Assembly: GCA_964444095.1 (NCBI GenBank)
Contig: CAYUEW010000021.1
Coordinates: 1-5,580 of the forward strand
DNA length: 5,580 nt
Direction: 5' to 3'
DNA from: JAGLWP01 sp964444095
GTDB taxonomy: Archaea; Nanobdellota; Nanobdellia; Pacearchaeales; GW2011-AR1
The notes beneath the pieces are model-generated. The model was not told the DNA's origin. It ran no database searches and saw only the letters and a program-made list of their open reading frames with translations. The position numbers and the translations under genes were made by a program. Below, piece after piece: positions 1 to 5,358 of this stretch. Position 1 is the first letter of the stretch, and every line of letters begins with the position of its first letter.

Positions 1-648
1 GTTATCCCGGGAGAAGTTATTGCAACAGGGGATGATTACTTGCCTGGAGAAGGAACAGAAAAAAGAAAAAATGAAATTGTCGCGATTAAATTTGGATTAT
101 CTGAAGAATTTAACAAACTCATAAAAGTAATTCCATTATCTGGAGGTTATCAACCACGAAGAGGAAATATTGTAATCGGCAAGGTTGACAATATTACATT
201 TAATGGTTGGGTAATAGATCTTGGAACAGCAAGCTCTGCCTTTTTACCTGTATCTGAAGTACCCAAATATGTTAATAGAAATGATTTAGAAGAAGTTTTG
301 GACTTTGGAGACATGGTTGTAGCACAAATATTTGAAATTAATAAACGAGGCATAGACTTGACAATTAGGTCACGAGGCCTTGGAAGATTAGACCAAGGAA
401 TTATTATAAAAGTAAATCCCCATAAAGTCCCAAGAGTTATTGGTAAGGAAGGTAGCATGATTTCGTTAATAAAAGATAATACTGGCTGTAAAATTACTGT
501 CGGACAAAACGGATTAATCTGGATAAGCGGAGATAAAATAGAAGACGAATTATTTGCCAAGAAAGCAATTCTTTATATCGTAGAAAATTCTATTATTTCG
601 GGTTTAACTGACGAAATGAATAACTGGTTTAAGGAGAATTCAAAATGA
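1..648 (+). CDS. rrp4: Exosome complex RNA-binding subunit Rrp4 (5' partial)
   Basis: Rrp4 is a cap subunit of the archaeal RNA exosome: it sits on the Rrp41/Rrp42 ring and feeds RNA into its channel. The frame is open from base 1 (215 residues visible). It opens with VIPGEV..TGDDY, matching the Rrp4 N-terminal segment, so only about ten codons are probably missing upstream; the TTG at base 40 is not a credible start. An S1 domain runs from roughly visible residue 53 to 125 (begins RRGNIVIGKV, includes AFLPVSEV). A KH domain follows from about 133, with the RNA-contacting loop as GKEG at 148-151 (bases 442-453). The TGA stop overlaps the ATG of rrp41. The order S1 then KH separates Rrp4 from the other cap protein, Csl4, which has a zinc ribbon and no KH domain. 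Identification is firm. Confidence 0.95.
   Translation, partial: VIPGEVIATGDDYLPGEGTEKRKNEIVAIKFGLSEEFNKLIKVIPLSGGYQPRRGNIVIGKVDNITFNGWVIDLGTASSAFLPVSEVPKYVNRNDLEEVLDFGDMVVAQIFEINKRGIDLTIRSRGLGRLDQGIIIKVNPHKVPRVIGKEGSMISLIKDNTGCKITVGQNGLIWISGDKIEDELFAKKAILYIVENSIISGLTDEMNNWFKENSK
631..636 (+). promoter_or_regulatory. Shine-Dalgarno site for rrp41
   Basis: AAGGAG lies 8 bases before the rrp41 ATG at 645 and inside the last codons of rrp4 (Lys-Glu). It supports the 645 start and translation coupled to rrp4 through the ATGA overlap. Confidence 0.8.
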
Positions 649-1343
649 CTTACAAAAGAAAAGACGGAAGAAAAAATGATGAATTAAGAGGTCCGATTGT
701 AGCGAAAGTTGGCGTTGTTCCAAATGCAGATGGAAGTGCTATGTTCCAAATAGGAAAAACAATCGCAATCGCCGCAGTATATGGACCAAAAAAGATGCAC
801 CCACAACATTCTCAAAATCCTGAAAAAGGAACTTTAAGATGTACTTACAACATGAATAGTTTTTCAGTTGAAGATAGAATCCGTCCTGGACCATCAAGAA
901 GAAGCACTGAAATTTCAAAGATTACAGAATGGGCTATTGAACCTGTTTTAATGATTGAAGAATACGCTAATCAAGTTGTAGATGTTCACATTAATATTAT
1001 CCAAGCAGATGCAGGCACTCGATGTGCAGGAATAAATGCTGCTGCAATGGCTTTGGCTCATGCAGGAATTCCAATGAAAGATATGGTTTCAAGTGTTTCT
1101 GTTGGAAAAATAGATAAGACAATTGTTCTTGATTTAGATAAGTTTGAAGATTCTGAATTTGAAGATGGAGAAGGTTCAACAGATATTCCTATAACATTCA
1201 CTCATGAAGGAAAACTTACACATATTCAATTAGATGGAAAGATAAGTCCAGAACAATTGAAAGAAGCTATTGAAATGGGAAAGAAATCTTGTGATGAAAT
1301 TTATGAAGTGCAAAAGAAAGCACTTAAGGAGATTGGAAAATGA
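645..1343 (+). CDS. rrp41: Exosome catalytic subunit Rrp41 (RNase PH family)
   Basis: Rrp41 is the catalytic subunit of the hexameric archaeal exosome ring. With Rrp42 it degrades RNA 3'-to-5' by phosphorolysis and can add A-rich tails in reverse. The 232 residues form one RNase PH domain, near the usual archaeal length. Visible landmarks are DGRKNDELRG near the N terminus, AVYGPKKMHP (45-53), FSVEDR..PGPSRRSTEISK (73-92) with the phosphate/RNA-binding Arg pair R85-R86, and ADAGTRCAG (121-129). The catalytic Asp pair keeps the family spacing D-x-x-G-x-x-D at D174 and D180. The subunit therefore looks active. An oddity is a five-residue near-duplication (167-171 and 172-176) just at the first catalytic Asp. 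It overlaps rrp4 and rrp42 by ATGA junctions, so the three are co-translated. Confidence 0.97.
   Translation: MTYKRKDGRKNDELRGPIVAKVGVVPNADGSAMFQIGKTIAIAAVYGPKKMHPQHSQNPEKGTLRCTYNMNSFSVEDRIRPGPSRRSTEISKITEWAIEPVLMIEEYANQVVDVHINIIQADAGTRCAGINAAAMALAHAGIPMKDMVSSVSVGKIDKTIVLDLDKFEDSEFEDGEGSTDIPITFTHEGKLTHIQLDGKISPEQLKEAIEMGKKSCDEIYEVQKKALKEIGK
1143..1172 (+). repeat. 15-base in-frame tandem near-duplication in rrp41
   Basis: Two adjacent 15-base units (1143-1157 and 1158-1172) both begin TTTGAAGAT and end GAA; only the fourth codon differs (TCT versus GGA), so 12 of 15 bases match. They encode FEDSE and FEDGE at residues 167-176. The second unit holds D174, which is in register with the catalytic Asp of the family. 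Compared with remembered archaeal Rrp41 sequences, this adds five residues before the motif. Confidence 0.7.
1326..1331 (+). promoter_or_regulatory. Shine-Dalgarno site for rrp42
   Basis: AAGGAG lies 8 bases before the rrp42 ATG at 1340, inside the last Lys-Glu codons of rrp41. Site, spacing and ATGA overlap are the same as at the rrp4/rrp41 junction, which fixes the start. Confidence 0.8.
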
Positions 1344-2134
1344 AAACAGCAAATATAACTCAAGATAGAATCATAGAATATTTAGAACAAGGAAAAAGAT
1401 TTGATGGAAGGAAATTAGATGAATTCAGAGAATTGATTATTGAAAAAAATGTTGCAAAAAAAGCTGAAGGTTCTGTAAGGGTAAGATTAGGAAAAACAGA
1501 AGTTATTGTTGGAATAAAAATGGCCGTTGGGACTCCTTATGCAGATTCAGCAAATAAAGGTAATTTAATGGTTACTGCAGAATTGCTTCCTTTAAGTTCT
1601 CCAAGAATTGAATTAGGTCCTCCAAAATTCAGATCAATTGAATTGGGAAGGGTTATTGACAGAGGAATAAGAGAAAGCAAAGTTATTGATTTAGAAAAAC
1701 TTTGTATCAAAGAAGGAGAAAAAGTATGGACTGTTTTTGTAGATATTTATTCGATTAATGATGATGGAAATTTATTGGATGCTGCTGGAATTGGTGCTTT
1801 GGCTGCATTAAAAATTGCAAAAGTTCCAAAGTATGACGAGGAAGAAGGAAAAGTATTATATGGAGAACCAGATAGAGACCTCCCATTAAATAACATAAAT
1901 CCTCTTCCAGTTACTGTTCATAAAATTGGAAATTCATTGATTGTTGATCCAAATTGTGAAGAAGAAGATATTAGTGAATCAAGGATAACAATTGGAAGTA
2001 GCGACGGAATAATTTCCTCTATGCAAAAAGGAGAAGCAGTTCCAATAACCATTGAAGAAATGAATAAAGCAGTTGAAATGGCGACAAATATTTGGAAAGA
2101 ATTATTTAAAAAATTTGAAAAGTTATTAAAATAA
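1340..2134 (+). CDS. rrp42: Exosome structural ring subunit Rrp42 (RNase PH family)
   Basis: Rrp42 alternates with Rrp41 in the exosome ring. In studied archaea it is not itself catalytic but is needed for activity and supplies RNA-binding residues. The 264 residues match the usual length (about 260-275). Family landmarks: RFDGRKLDEFR (20-30), KAEGSVRVRLGKT (41-53), ELGPPKF (91-97), ELGRVIDRGIRES (101-113), VWTVFVDIYSINDDGNLLDAAG (split at 129-150), and a C-terminal half ending with IVDPNCEEED and ISSMQKGE. The GRVIDRGIRES stretch contains the conserved arginines expected to line the RNA path. The D-x-x-G-x-x-D catalytic pair of Rrp41 is not seen, as expected. The start is set by the ATGA overlap and AAGGAG site. 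rpoK begins one base after the TAA stop. Confidence 0.97.
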   Translation: MKTANITQDRIIEYLEQGKRFDGRKLDEFRELIIEKNVAKKAEGSVRVRLGKTEVIVGIKMAVGTPYADSANKGNLMVTAELLPLSSPRIELGPPKFRSIELGRVIDRGIRESKVIDLEKLCIKEGEKVWTVFVDIYSINDDGNLLDAAGIGALAALKIAKVPKYDEEEGKVLYGEPDRDLPLNNINPLPVTVHKIGNSLIVDPNCEEEDISESRITIGSSDGIISSMQKGEAVPITIEEMNKAVEMATNIWKELFKKFEKLLK

Positions 2135-2135
2135 A

Positions 2136-2510
2136 ATGCAAGTTGCAGACTTAACTAAATACGAGAAAGCGCGAATTCTTGGCGCACGAGCACTTCAGAT
2201 ATCTATGAATGCACCATTATTAATTAAAATTGATTCAGAAGATTTAGAAAAAATAAATTATGATTCTCTTAAAATAGCAGAAGTTGAATTAAATTCAAAT
2301 GCTTTGCCTATTTCAATAAACAAACCTTTCCCAGAAAAGAAAGAAGGAGAATTGAAAAGAGCCAAAGAAAAAAAGATTAATGATGAAAAAGCTGCAGCAA
2401 AAGAAATTGCAGAAGAAGAAGAAATTGCAAAAGAAGGAGAAATCATGCAACTAGCAAACCCAGAAGATGAACGTGATGAAAGTGTTTCAACAGCAAGCGA
2501 AGAAGAATAA
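2136..2510 (+). CDS. rpoK: RNA polymerase subunit RpoK (Rpb6/omega family) with charged C-terminal tail
   Basis: RpoK is the archaeal counterpart of eukaryotic Rpb6 and bacterial omega, a small subunit that helps assemble RNA polymerase by clamping the largest subunit. The family signature is plain at residues 6-30: LTKYEKARILGARALQISMN followed by APLLI. The body ends near residue 67 with NALPISINKPFPEKK, matching the family's LPI-x-I-x-RP-x-P ending. Residues 71-124 are extra: a Lys/Glu/Ala-rich, low-complexity stretch turning strongly acidic at the end (ASEEE). Archaeal RpoK proteins are often only about 55-100 residues, so 124 is long. The ATG is one base past the rrp42 stop and has no Shine-Dalgarno site, so translation probably relies on ribosomes finishing rrp42. 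rpoK is usually found with rpoN, eno and rps2; here eno and rps2 follow but rrp42 precedes. Confidence 0.93.
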   Translation: MQVADLTKYEKARILGARALQISMNAPLLIKIDSEDLEKINYDSLKIAEVELNSNALPISINKPFPEKKEGELKRAKEKKINDEKAAAKEIAEEEEIAKEGEIMQLANPEDERDESVSTASEEE

Positions 2511-2541
2511 TTTATAAATCTGATAATAATTAATTATAAAA
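2511..2541 (+). promoter_or_regulatory. Promoter region of eno with two TATA-like boxes
   Basis: The 53-base gap between rpoK and eno holds two TATA-like boxes. TTATAAAA at 2534-2541 is centred about 26 bases before the ATG at 2564, which predicts a transcript starting at or next to the start codon. TTTATAAA at 2511-2518 is a better match to the archaeal consensus, has an A-rich upstream element, and would start transcription near 2541 with a leader of about 23 bases. I see no ribosome site before the ATG, which favours the leaderless reading. Which box is used is inference. Confidence 0.6.
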
Positions 2542-2563
2542 ACTCTATTTCTCTGTGTGGATT

Positions 2564-3718
2564 ATGAGAATTAAAGGAGTTAGTGCTAAAAAAATCTCAG
2601 ACTCGAGGGGAGAGGGAACAGTACTTGTTTCTCTCAAAACTAATTTTGGGGATTTTTCTGCTTCTGCTCCCAATGGAAAATCCACAGGAAAACATGAAAA
2701 AAAATCGTATAAAAAAGACCTTGTAACAGATGTGCAAACCTTAAAGAAATTTTCTGACTATTTTTCTGAAGAAGTTTTGGAAAAGTTTGATGATTTAAGA
2801 AGAATTGAAGATATTATTGATGGACATGTTGGTGCTAACACCATGTTTGCTTTTGAAGCAGCTGTTTTGAAAGCCATGGCAAAAGAGCAGAAGAAAGAAG
2901 TTTGGGAAATTATTAATTCTGAAACAAAAACCTTTCCCAGATTGGTTGGAAATTGCATTGGTGGGGGGAAACATTCTTCATTTTCAAAAAAACCAGACTT
3001 TCAAGAATTTTTGCTAATTCCAAAAGAAAAATCTCCTAAAAAAGCGTTTGAAATAAATAAAAAAATAAAGAAAGAACTAGAATATTCTATTAAGAAAAAA
3101 GATGAAAAATTTAATGGAGAAAAAACAGACGAAGGGGCATGGGGCACTTCATTAAACGAAAAAGAAGTTTTGGAAATTTTGAAAAAAACAAGTGTGCCCT
3201 TGGGAGTGGACATCGCTGCATCAAGTTTTTACAAACGAAAGAAGTATGATTATGAAAATCCCAGATTGAAAAGAAGTGGAGATGAGCAGTTCACTTATTT
3301 AACTAACCTAATTAAAAATTTTGATATTTTTTATATTGAAGACCCTTTTGGCGAGGACGATTTTGAAGCATTTGCTAAACTTTTAGAAAAATTCCCTGAC
3401 AGACTTATTGTTGGAGACGACCTTACTACCACAAATCCCAAGAGATTAGAACAAGCAATAAAAAACAAATCGGTGAATGCAATAATTGTTAAACCAAATC
3501 AAATTGGCTCTTTGATTGAAGTTAAAAATGTGTGTGAACTTGCAAAAAAGAATGGAATTCGTTTGATTTTTTCTCACAGAAGTGGAGAAACAGAAGAAAA
3601 CATCTTGGCAGATTTAGCATTTGGCTTTGGAGCAGATTTCTTGAAAACAGGAATTGATGGAAAAGAGCGCGAAGCAAAAATAAAAAGATTGATTGAAATT
3701 GAGAAAAATTTGGGTTAA
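2564..3718 (+). CDS. eno: Enolase (phosphopyruvate hydratase), short divergent form
   Basis: Enolase interconverts 2-phosphoglycerate and phosphoenolpyruvate in glycolysis and gluconeogenesis, in the cytoplasm with Mg2+. At 384 residues it is shorter than the usual 410-430, but every active-site position I can align to yeast enolase is kept: the mobile loop Ser in NGKSTG (S40, ~S39), H137 (~H159), E148 in DFQEF (~E168), E190 in TDEGAWG (~E211), metal ligands D216 (GVDIAAS), E259 (IEDPFGEDD) and D285 (VGDDLTTTNP), K310 in VKPNQIG (~K345), H338 in SHRSGETE (~H373) and K361 in LKTGI (~K396). Changes from consensus include DSRGEG for DSRGNP, and NG for SG in the mobile loop. I chose ATG 2564 over the in-frame GTG at 2555 because the TATA spacing predicts a leaderless start there. 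rps2 follows after 34 bases. Confidence 0.94.
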   Translation: MRIKGVSAKKISDSRGEGTVLVSLKTNFGDFSASAPNGKSTGKHEKKSYKKDLVTDVQTLKKFSDYFSEEVLEKFDDLRRIEDIIDGHVGANTMFAFEAAVLKAMAKEQKKEVWEIINSETKTFPRLVGNCIGGGKHSSFSKKPDFQEFLLIPKEKSPKKAFEINKKIKKELEYSIKKKDEKFNGEKTDEGAWGTSLNEKEVLEILKKTSVPLGVDIAASSFYKRKKYDYENPRLKRSGDEQFTYLTNLIKNFDIFYIEDPFGEDDFEAFAKLLEKFPDRLIVGDDLTTTNPKRLEQAIKNKSVNAIIVKPNQIGSLIEVKNVCELAKKNGIRLIFSHRSGETEENILADLAFGFGADFLKTGIDGKEREAKIKRLIEIEKNLG

Positions 3719-3723
3719 AAACA

Positions 3724-3731
3724 TTTTTAAA
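3724..3731 (+). promoter_or_regulatory. TATA box of rps2 (leaderless)
   Basis: TTTTTAAA, preceded by an A-rich element (TTAAAAACA), is centred about 25.5 bases before the ATG at 3753. There is no Shine-Dalgarno site in the 34-base eno-rps2 gap. Together these indicate a leaderless transcript beginning at the long-form start codon of rps2. Confidence 0.65.
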
Positions 3732-3752
3732 TCAACTTCTCTGTAATTCCTT

Positions 3753-4811
3753 ATGACAAACATTATTGAAGATATTAAAGAAAAAATAGAAGTAGGCGCA
3801 GAGATTCTTGAAGAAGTTGTAGACAAAGTTAAAGACGAAATTGAAGAGGTCGGAGAATCTGTTGTTGGCGTTGTAGAAAAAGCTAAAGAGAAAGTTGAAA
3901 AGAAAAAAAGCGAGAAAAAAGTTGCTGAAAAAGAAAAGAAAACTGTGAAAACATCTTCTAAAAAGCTAGAGAAAGAAGCTGGGGCAGAACCACAGGAAGT
4001 GGGCGCAGCTTTGGAAAAAGCTGCTGAAGCAGAATCTACAGACCCAAAAGTTGAGAAGACTCTTGAGGAAAAGAAAAAAGAACTTTTAGCAAGGGTTAAA
4101 GAACTTGCTGGAAAAGTTGACACGACTACTTCAGAAGAATTAAAAGAAAAAGTCAAGATTAAAAAAAGAGCAGACATGTTGATTCCTCTTGAGGAATATG
4201 TTAAATCGGGTATTTATCTTGGAACAAGAGTTGTAACGCCTAAGATGAAACCTTTTGTTTATAGACGAAGGGCAGATGGTTTAGCAATTTTTAATACTGA
4301 TTTAATTGATGATAAATTAAAAGAAGGGATAGAATTTTTATCACAATTTGAAGCCAAAGATATTATTCTTGCTTGTAAAAGGCAGGCAGGTTGGAAAGCT
4401 GCAGAAATGTTCGGGAAAGTTACTGGAATTAGAATCTTCACGAAAAAATATCCTGCAGGAATTTTAACTAACACTACTCTCCCTAACTTTTTTGAAAACG
4501 AATTAACAATTGTAACAGATTCTTGGCTTGATAAAAATGCGTTAAACGACACATTAAACATCAACAAAAAAGTTTTAATGATTTGTGACACCAATAATTT
4601 CCCGAAAGGAACAGACCACATAATTATTGGAAATAATAAAAGCCCAAGAAGTTTGGGTGTAATCTTTTATTTACTTGCTAAAGGATATTGTAAAGCAAAG
4701 GGGATAGAAACAGAAATTCCTGATTTAGAATGGTGGACTGACGGCGAAGCAGAAGAAAAGATTAAAGAAAGAGTTCGAAGTAATTCTAAAAATATGAGAT
4801 TCAGACGTTAA
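3753..4811 (+). CDS. rps2: Small-subunit ribosomal protein S2 (uS2) with long N-terminal charged extension
   Basis: uS2 is a protein of the small ribosomal subunit, added late in assembly on the solvent side. The S2 domain occupies residues 142 to about 340: MLIPLEEYVKSGIYLGTRV (142-160), MKPFVYRRRADGLAIFNTDL, then KKYPAGILTNTTLPNF (family G-R-F-x-P-G-T-x-T-N-P), LTIVTDSWLDKNAL, and the closing NNKSPRSLGVIFYLLAKGY. Archaeal S2 is usually about 200-230 residues; this is 352. Residues 1-141 are extra: an amphipathic, heptad-like part (1-50) with hydrophobic I/V spacing, then a Lys/Glu/Ala-rich stretch with no recognised domain. The C terminus is basic (NMRFRR). An internal ATG at 4176 would give a standard-length S2, but it has no good ribosome site, and a TATA box sits at the right distance from 3753. 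The last 4 bases overlap the convergent phosphoesterase gene. Confidence 0.93.
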   Translation: MTNIIEDIKEKIEVGAEILEEVVDKVKDEIEEVGESVVGVVEKAKEKVEKKKSEKKVAEKEKKTVKTSSKKLEKEAGAEPQEVGAALEKAAEAESTDPKVEKTLEEKKKELLARVKELAGKVDTTTSEELKEKVKIKKRADMLIPLEEYVKSGIYLGTRVVTPKMKPFVYRRRADGLAIFNTDLIDDKLKEGIEFLSQFEAKDIILACKRQAGWKAAEMFGKVTGIRIFTKKYPAGILTNTTLPNFFENELTIVTDSWLDKNALNDTLNINKKVLMICDTNNFPKGTDHIIIGNNKSPRSLGVIFYLLAKGYCKAKGIETEIPDLEWWTDGEAEEKIKERVRSNSKNMRFRR

Positions 4812-5251
4812 ATCTTAAAAAATAACCAGCTTTTATCTCCTTGATAATTTGTTTTTATAAGAACATATTTTCCTGAAAGCTTTTTTCCGTGAAGCTCAAA
4901 TTCTATTTTATCTTTGGTGGTTTCAATTAATTTGTAAGTTCCCTTGTCCCAAATTTTTACTTTACCTGCCCCATAATTTCCTTCTGGAATTATTCCTTCA
5001 AACGTCGCATAACCTATTGGATGGTCTTCAACTTCAATCGCAAGTCGTTTCATATTTTTGCTTCGCGGAGGTTGTTTTGGAATCGCCCAACTTTTCAAAA
5101 CGCCGTGCATCTGCAAACGCAAATCCCAATGTAAATTTCGTGCGTGGTGTTCATGAATTACATAAATCCTTGAAGGAGATTTTTTAAATTTTGCTTCAGG
5201 CTCGCCAGATTTTTTTAGGTTTCTTTTTTTCTTATATTTGAATAAAGACAT
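4808..5251 (-). CDS. Stand-alone DNA-ligase-D-type 3'-phosphoesterase
   Basis: This family (the PE domain of bacterial LigD, also found alone in archaea) trims 3' ends of DNA or primer strands, removing a 3'-terminal ribonucleoside and then the 3' phosphate to leave a clean 3'-OH for repair. The 147 residues are essentially the domain alone. Residues recognised in Pseudomonas LigD all appear at a constant offset of seven: H35 (H42), H41 (H48), D43 (D50), R45 (R52), K59 (K66), R69 (R76), E75 (E82) and H77 (H84). Motifs are HHARNLHWDLRLQ (35-47), GVLKSWAIPK (50-59), VEDHPIGYATFEG (74-86), IPEGNYGAG (88-96) and WDKGTY (101-106). A Lys-rich N terminus (5-24) may bind nucleic acid. The ATG at 5251 lies about 26 bases from a TATA box, so the transcript looks leaderless. 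No ligase or Ku gene is visible here. The substrate is inferred from the family. Confidence 0.92.
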   Translation of the reverse strand: MSLFKYKKKRNLKKSGEPEAKFKKSPSRIYVIHEHHARNLHWDLRLQMHGVLKSWAIPKQPPRSKNMKRLAIEVEDHPIGYATFEGIIPEGNYGAGKVKIWDKGTYKLIETTKDKIEFELHGKKLSGKYVLIKTNYQGDKSWLFFKI

Positions 5252-5272
5252 AATAATTAAAAGTGTTCGAAG

Positions 5273-5280
5273 TATAAATA
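5273..5280 (-). promoter_or_regulatory. TATA box of the phosphoesterase gene (leaderless)
   Basis: On the minus strand TATTTATA (5280 to 5273) is centred about 25.5 bases before the ATG at 5251, with an AAAATA element just upstream. This is the same spacing as for eno and rps2 and supports 5251 as both transcription and translation start. Confidence 0.65.
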
Positions 5281-5320
5281 TATTTTGAAAGAGAAAAAGT
5301 AATTCTCGACGGAACTCATA

Positions 5321-5336
5321 CAGAAACATTTAAATA
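5321..5336 (+). promoter_or_regulatory. rRNA transcript promoter (BRE-like element plus TATA box)
   Basis: CAGAAACA followed by TTTAAATA (5329-5336) is a close match to an archaeal TFB-recognition element plus TATA box. Transcription would start near 5358-5360, giving a leader of about 170 bases before 16S rRNA. The TATA core is nearly symmetric, but the A-rich element is on the upstream side for the + strand. The divergent phosphoesterase promoter is about 50 bases away. Confidence 0.65.
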
Positions 5337-5358
5337 TCGATTATTTGTGAAATAACTA

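Noticed and set aside
150..560. Long open frame on the minus strand opposite rrp4
   Set aside because: It has no recognisable domain and lies antisense to well-conserved Rrp4 S1 and KH domains.
2555..2563. GTG start for enolase three codons upstream
   Set aside because: The ATG at 2564 fits the TATA spacing, and enolase alignment begins around MRIKGV; the GTG adds nothing conserved.
3614..4177. Ser/Phe-rich 187-residue open frame on the minus strand
   Set aside because: Its Ser/Phe composition is what the complement of Lys/Glu-rich codons gives; it is antisense to the S2 extension and the end of eno.
4176..4811. Standard-length S2 starting at the internal ATG
   Set aside because: No clear ribosome site or TATA box precedes it, while the long form has a TATA box at the right spacing. 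Not fully excluded.
4831..4856. T-runs after rps2 as an archaeal terminator
   Set aside because: Runs of four and five T are ordinary at this base composition and fall inside the convergent coding region; not strong enough to call.
5291..5307. Inverted repeat GAGAA-N7-TTCTC between the divergent promoters
   Set aside because: A five-base arm in an AT-rich gap is weak; it might be an operator but nothing else supports it.
5252..5329. N-terminal extension of 26 residues on the phosphoesterase
   Set aside because: The open frame continues, but a TATA box at 5273-5280 lies inside it at the proper distance from the ATG at 5251, and the added residues match no family sequence.
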